A stretch of DNA of 64,000 nt from Symsagittifera roscoffensis (taxonomy: Eukaryota; Xenacoelomorpha; Acoela; Convolutidae). The translations under genes and the position numbers were made by a program. This document shows, piece by piece, positions 59,664 through 64,000 of the stretch. The DNA is taken from positions 27,451,378 through 27,515,377 of the forward strand of contig NC_087071.1 of NCBI RefSeq assembly GCF_963678635.1, read 5' to 3'. The notes under the pieces are model-generated. The model ran no database searches, was not told the origin of the DNA, and saw nothing but the letters and a program-made list of their open reading frames with translations. The first letter of the stretch is position 1, and every line of letters starts with the position of its first letter.

Positions 59664-60813
59664 TAAAGACGGGATCGTGGCCCGCAAACGCAAGGAAGAA
59701 GATAAAGTCTTTTACAAATACATTTTGATAGTGCTACCGCAGTTGTATCAAACCGAATTGCTCTTTCGTTCACATGATCAGATGGGCCATCAAGACGTGG
59801 ACAAAGTGTATAATAGGATACAGAAATGGTTCGAATGGCCTGGCTTGAAAAAGGCCCGCGAAAAGTGGATCTCTGCATGCTTGTCATGTCAACAAACGAA
59901 GAACTACAAGAATCTGAGCTTTCCTCTGCAGTCAATAGAGTCATCAGGATTCGATGAGGTGGTGCAAATTGATCATCAGGAAATATGCATGACAGCCACG
60001 GGCTACAATCAAGTGCTGGTAGTGATTGATCATTTCACAAAACACGCAGAGGCAGCTGCCTGCATGACAGCATCGGCGGAAGAAACGTGCGATCACTTGA
60101 TAAATGTATGGATAGCGAGACACGGCTGCCCAATCACATTCCAATCAGACAATGGCAAAGCATTCGTGGGTGATCTCACGAAGGAGTTAATGAAGAGGTC
60201 ACAATTGGCACAGGCGCACTCTACCACTTATCACCCACAAACGAATGGCCTAGTTGAAAGGCAGAATCGCACGTTAGTGTCCATGTTGAGGGTTTATTGC
60301 TCAAAATACATGGACGATTGGGATAGGCACTTGCCGCAAGTAATGGGCGCTTATATCACAGAACATTCTATCACGGGAATGAGTCCGCATATGATGTTAA
60401 CCGGCCACGAGAAAGCCCTTCCATTAACATTCGTCTACCCTGAGTACGATGGAAAGAAAACAGCGAAGCAAACGTACGTGCGTGATGTGATCAGAAGGCA
60501 GCAGGACCTCATTATCTATGCAGAAGGAAGACGCAACAGGCACAAATCAGACAAAAAAGGAGATTTGATAAAAAGGACTGCGGATGCAAAAGCATACTCG
60601 TTTCGAGATTATGTCTGGATGTTCCAGGAAGTAGTTCTACCAAAGGGAACCAAAAAATTACTGAAACAATGGCCGGGTCCATTTCATATAACTGAAGTGC
60701 ACCAAGGAGGCCGTTTTTATCGATTGAGAACGGACTCGCAGCTCATTACGAAAACATCAAGCCACACAATGCCTCATCAGAGGACTGGGTATTCCGGCCG
60801 ACATGCATGGTGA
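59650..60813 (+). CDS. Integrase, intact ORF, family T copy T2
   Basis: This enzyme inserts element cDNA into the genome. It has 387 codons without a stop. Residues about 40-85 form the HHCC zinc-binding domain (SHDQMGH, then CLSCQQ). The catalytic triad is Asp108 (QIDHQ), Asp167 (SDNGKAF) and Glu203 (VERQN), with the usual 35 residues between the last two. A C-terminal GPY-type module follows at about residues 330-360 (WPGPFHITEVHQGGRFYRL). The last ~20 residues are in a shifted frame: the other frame reads KPHNASSEDW, as expected, so a deletion near 60,735 altered the end. The start Met is only the first one in frame, as integrase would be cut from Pol. It is the only near-intact element gene in the window. 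Confidence 0.9.
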   Translation: MLYFNKDGIVARKRKEEDKVFYKYILIVLPQLYQTELLFRSHDQMGHQDVDKVYNRIQKWFEWPGLKKAREKWISACLSCQQTKNYKNLSFPLQSIESSGFDEVVQIDHQEICMTATGYNQVLVVIDHFTKHAEAAACMTASAEETCDHLINVWIARHGCPITFQSDNGKAFVGDLTKELMKRSQLAQAHSTTYHPQTNGLVERQNRTLVSMLRVYCSKYMDDWDRHLPQVMGAYITEHSITGMSPHMMLTGHEKALPLTFVYPEYDGKKTAKQTYVRDVIRRQQDLIIYAEGRRNRHKSDKKGDLIKRTADAKAYSFRDYVWMFQEVVLPKGTKKLLKQWPGPFHITEVHQGGRFYRLRTDSQLITKTSSHTMPHQRTGYSGRHAW

Positions 60814-61480
60814 GGACTACTTGGTAGTGGATTCTCCCTACGAGGTGAATGATAGAGGCAAAACGATGGGAATAAGAACGTAGATGATTGTGATCGGCCA
60901 CTAGACCTGTAGTTAACCGGGTAAGTGGAGGTTGACAACGAAACTCTTCCATATGGAGAAGAATACTGGGACTGCCCGCAGCAAACTGAAGGTGATAAAG
61001 GAGTACAGCCTGACTTTCCCTTCACCATGGAGACACGGCAGGGTAAAAAAGGAAAGAATAAGAAGAATTACAGCCCGTATGGCGAGGATTTCGTCATAAC
61101 AGATTAAATTTGAGCGACAAGATGGACTCGCTAGTGCGCCTGGACGAATTAGTGGTGCCACAAGAGATCGACCTGGTAAATGACACAGAAAAAGATTGGA
61201 TCGACAATCGTTCTGAACCGGAAGTGGAGTTTGAGCCGGAGATGGAGCAGATGCATGAGCACGAATTGATAAATTTGCGAGTGCTCGAATGGCTCCATGA
61301 TCTGCCAGCGGATCCCAAAGAGACCATCGCGACAATTCAGGATGTCGGTCAAAAAAGCATCAAATACATCAGTCACGACAATACTGAGTCCAACTGGGTC
61401 GTTCCAGATGGTCCTTTACGCGTTCCAGAATCCAATATCAATCTGCTCGATCTTGGGCGATCAAAGGGGCCGTCAATGAT
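60814..61480 (+). pseudogene. Acidic Pol tail / ORF before macro domain, T2
   Basis: Matches 55,801-56,430. It holds VEVDNETLPYGEEYWDCP and YSPYGEDFV (60,925-61,107), then an open frame of 175 codons from 61,110 with EPEVEFEPEMEQM, running past the acidic part into a shifted frame. T1 and T2 stop at different codons near 56,048 and 61,107, which suggests that the two stretches were once one frame. Confidence 0.5.
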
Positions 61481-61494
61481 ATTTTGTCCGGGGA

Positions 61495-61894
61495 GTGGGA
61501 GTGGGACTCATCCACGCCAAAAATCCTATGATAAAAAAATTAAAATCGGCAAGGGAAACCGGAGAGCTGGAAACGGAGGTCGAGAACGCCAGAAAACCAA
61601 ATCACTACTCAAACAATATCGTTGTCACGGACAGTGATTTCATACTCACGGAACGTACATGCGCTTTAGCGATAACTGCGGATGTGAGTTTTATGACAGC
61701 ACTGGCGGCCGACTTTATGAGAGAGTACAAGAAGATCGAAATTTTATGGAAACAGAGGCCATATTGCATCACAGATACCAGGGAAATATTTGTGTTTCCT
61801 GGTAACTAAGGCCACTGATAGACAACACATAAATCCGGAGAGCTTGGTGCTAGCCTTAACTCGACTTAGGGATTTCCTGGTTGAGAGAGGGGTG

Positions 61895-61932
<38 letters not shown>

Positions 61933-62052
61933 ACAAGTCTATGATCCCAATAGGGGAAAGCTGAAGAGAATTATATGCCCTCGTACATGTAACATTTTCA
62001 GAAACGGACATAGAGGTCTACTTACCTAAAAAATGTTATCTGAGCATATGCT
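61495..62052 (+). pseudogene. Macro-domain-like region, family T copy T2, broken
   Basis: Same landmarks as T1: TDSDFILTERTCALAITADVSFMTALAADF, then RYQGNICV, FLVTKATDR, SLVLALTRLRDFLVERG, TSLSL with a (CT)17 run, VYDPNRGKL and FSETDIEVYLPKK. It shares the frame breaks near 61,750-61,800 with T1, so the gene was damaged before the two copies separated. An extra A near 62,030 moves its end to a later stop. Confidence 0.6.
61897..61930. repeat. (CT)17 microsatellite in macro-like region, T2
   Basis: 34 bases of CT, in frame with the Ser-Leu codons of TSLSL. Three units longer than T1. Confidence 0.95.
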
Positions 62053-62055
62053 AGA

Positions 62056-62469
62056 GCCACAATAAGCGTCAAGTAGTCTTTATTAGGTTTGATTTTAGGC
62101 ATTAGCTTTAAAATTTAGGTTAGTTAGGTATAAGGTTTTTATGTGATAGTGTGGATGTGTTATATTCGTATATTATGTTATCATCAGGTTATGTTTTATG
62201 TGATGGTTATTTCATTGAAACCTGGAACACTCCAGGTACGAAAGATGACAACGCTCAATTATGTTATTTAGACAAGATTGCAGGTAGACGATCCAGCTTG
62301 GACACACACGAACAAGACACACACGAAGTTTTAAAACTAAGAGCAAAAGAGGGTTTCAATGGACTGTTTTTAAAAGGTGTTTGGAGATGAAACAGCTCGA
62401 AATGATTAATCTAAGTCGTGACTTGTTGAACTGAATCAAAGAAACACGACAAGACCCACACGAAGAAGA
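62056..62469 (+). repeat. LTR-like stretch between T2 and T3
   Basis: Repeats 56,976-57,403 with small differences, immediately before the next gag ATG. It shares landmarks such as AAACCTGGAACACTCCAGGT and GAAACACGACAAGACCCACA. Confidence 0.6.
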
Positions 62470-63326
62470 ATGAGTGATACCAACGACTTGATAGATTTCA
62501 TCTCAGCGAGCCTAGGAACGGGTCTGGGCGAGGTGTATCAGCGGTTGCTCGATTGCAACTTTGGATTGGAGGAACTGGAGCTGGCGATTTTCACGGTCGC
62601 ACTACTCAATGCATTGGGAAGAGAAGGTCCTGGGGATTGCCCCACCGAGGTGGTCTTGCTGTTGACCGTTGGCGAGTCCGCGACCGCCGAGAGAGGTCGT
62701 AACTGACTCATGCGATGGCGACGAGGGGAAATGTCGGGTCACAACCTGGCTCGTGAATCTGGACTAGGCGAGCAGAGGGACCACCAGTTCGGCCTATACA
62801 GCCTCTCCTTGGAGCCAAGCGTCACGTGACGGTCAGGACCGATCACGCTCAGTAGACTCCCCGACAGCGGCTCCTGCAATGAAAAAAGTCAAATTGAACG
62901 AAACTGAGATACAAACGGCGGAGACCAGTGAAACTCTGGAGAAGAAAGACAAAGACTGGGAGCAGTTGTGCAAGAGGTTGAACGAGCTTCAAGAAAAGGT
63001 GAAAACCGTCACAAATGAAAAAAGGAGAGCTGCAGATCCTCTTCAAAGAAGAGGAGATAAAGCACTTGAAGGAGCAAGTTGTCGCCGGACGTTCTGGCAA
63101 TGATGACCGAGTGAGGTGACGGCCCTTCAGCTAGTGAGCTTGCCTTCAAACGCGAGGAACACGATACCTGATCCATCGGACACTTACCTGGCCCCTCAGT
63201 TTCAGGAGAAAGTCGAGCAAGTGGCCAAAGCTGCTATACAGGAAATACACCGAGCGAGAGAACGAATCTTGGGTAAGATTGTTCCTACTCAGCGTGCGGC
63301 CCATCCACCCATCAGAAAAGAAACTT
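62470..63326 (+). pseudogene. gag-like ORF, family T copy T3, partial
   Basis: The fullest gag start: MSDTNDLIDFISASLGTGLG, then a Leu-rich helix (LEELELAIFTVALLNALG) to a stop at 62,706. A coiled-coil-like stretch (62,879-63,103: KKDKDWEQLCKRLNELQ) and QEKVEQVAKAAIQEIHRARERILGK to 63,326 follow in other frames. It runs into the gap, so the downstream SGNH region of this copy is not visible. Confidence 0.6.
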
Positions 63327-63526
63327 NNNNNNNNNNNNNNNNNNNNNNNNNNNNNNNNNNNNNNNNNNNNNNNNNNNNNNNNNNNNNNNNNNNNNNNNNN
63401 NNNNNNNNNNNNNNNNNNNNNNNNNNNNNNNNNNNNNNNNNNNNNNNNNNNNNNNNNNNNNNNNNNNNNNNNNNNNNNNNNNNNNNNNNNNNNNNNNNNN
63501 NNNNNNNNNNNNNNNNNNNNNNNNNN
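63327..63526. other. Assembly gap of 200 N
   Basis: Exactly 200 N. The true length is unknown; open frames reported across it are meaningless. Confidence 0.99.
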
Positions 63527-63880
63527 GGTTTTTTTCTGGTCTTTCTTATGTTATTTTGGTTGTGTCCTTTTTTCAAAAATCAAATAGTTTTCAGTTTGGG
63601 TTTGACTTACGACTTTTTGTGTTTTATTATTTCTTTCTTAGACTTTATATAGTCTTCAAAAGAATAAACTATCCAGTGTTAAGCTGGGTTAATACGGTTT
63701 GGGTACCGTTGGTTTTCTTTTATTAATCATGCTGTTATTTTAAGATTTGTGGTGTTTAGTAAGCTGCGTTGGTTAGTTTGGTTTAGTATATAACTCCTTT
63801 CCAACCGGGTTAAAGAAAAGTTTGAAACTTGTTTTTGCTTGTTTGAGTTGTTGTTAATGAAAACTTGAAGCATAAAATCA
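63527..63880 (-). repeat. Family E LTR in reverse orientation
   Basis: Read on the minus strand it matches 31,380-31,700: TTTAACCCGGTTGGAAAGGA, a TATA box, CCAACGCAGCTTAC, AACGGTACCCAAACC, then AATAAAACACAAAAA. It is a diverged copy of the family E LTR facing the other way. What lies to its left is hidden by the gap. Confidence 0.85.
63785..63793 (-). promoter_or_regulatory. TATA box of reversed family E LTR
   Basis: TTATATACT on the minus strand at the same distance from the CCGGTTGG landmark as in the forward copies. Confidence 0.5.
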
Positions 63881-64000
63881 TTATTTAAACAGTTCTTCGT
63901 GGGCGAGCTGTGCGAGTTTGGATAGAGTTCTTGTGCGAATGAATGAAAATATTGAAAAGGTTAGTACTGCTTTCTCATTTTATGAATTTAATGCTTAGAA
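63881..64000. other. Window end, no gene
   Basis: AT-rich sequence upstream of the reversed LTR's TATA box. It may be the rest of its U3, but it does not match the forward copies closely. Confidence 0.4.

Larger units (their letters stand above)
57404..62055 (+). mobile_element. Ty3/gypsy-type element, family T copy T2 (internally deleted)
   Basis: Contains gag, an SGNH-like domain, the acidic region, an intact integrase ORF, the acidic tail and a macro-like region, and is flanked by LTR-like stretches. RT and RNase H are missing. They were apparently lost by a deletion joining the SGNH end to the acidic region at about 58,757, with the short homology CTGAGGA. Confidence 0.85.

Noticed and set aside
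60913-61335. Minus-strand 140-codon frame in family T
   Set aside because: Antisense to the acidic tail, where GC-rich codons leave few reverse stops; the same region of T1 does not keep it.
63116-63652. Open frames spanning the N run
   Set aside because: They exist only because N was translated as unknown residues. Sequence on the two sides belongs to different families.
1-64000. CRISPR arrays, operons, riboswitches, bacterial terminators
   Set aside because: None seen. Gene style, repeats and the intron indicate a eukaryotic genome.

Overview
The window looks like nuclear DNA from an invertebrate animal. There are no bacterial-style operons. The one host-like gene has an intron with a GT donor and a TTTCAG acceptor, and nearly everything else is decayed transposable elements in AT-rich DNA. 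A nematode is possible given the acceptor style, but the sequence does not settle the species. A run of exactly 200 N at 63,327-63,526 is a scaffold gap.

Layout. 1-9,600: AT-rich DNA with a Merlin (IS1016-type) DNA transposon that keeps its inverted repeats and target-site duplication (1,998-3,105), a first copy of a local repeat (3,387-4,370), and a two-exon C-type lectin-like gene (8,282-9,550). 10,266-22,534: two long copies of that repeat. One carries a 2.37-kb tandem duplication and the other an 845-bp insertion. Between them lie a tRNA-derived SINE and a 204-bp Merlin-type MITE with a perfect 8-bp target duplication. 22,535-51,700: an array, all on the plus strand, of fragments of an LTR retroelement family called family E here (gag, protease, RT, RNase H, integrase, envelope-like gene, an unrecognised post-envelope ORF, LTR). 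It is interrupted by a minus-strand type-B DNA polymerase fragment of Polinton/Maverick type (26,395-27,386). The pol part ends in a roughly threefold tandem repeat of an RNase H-integrase segment.

51,740-63,326: a sharp change to GC-richer sequence, formed by head-to-tail copies (about 5.05-kb period) of a second Ty3/gypsy-type element, family T. Copy T1 keeps RT, RNase H, integrase and tail. Copy T2 keeps gag, an SGNH/GDSL-hydrolase-like domain, an intact 387-residue integrase ORF and tail. Copy T3 starts with gag and runs into the gap. Both tails end in a macro-domain-like (ADP-ribose-binding fold) region. Beyond the gap, 63,527-63,880 is a family E LTR in the opposite orientation, so the T array lies inside family E sequence.

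The most interesting observation is family T. Its layout suggests gag + SGNH hydrolase - RT - RNase H - integrase - acidic tail - macro domain, meaning a retrotransposon that once carried two extra enzyme-like domains. Both are now damaged by stops and frameshifts. The unrecognised ORF after the envelope gene of family E, present in three copies, is the best candidate for an undescribed protein. All element genes except the T2 integrase are visibly broken. The domain calls come from reading motifs, not from searches.
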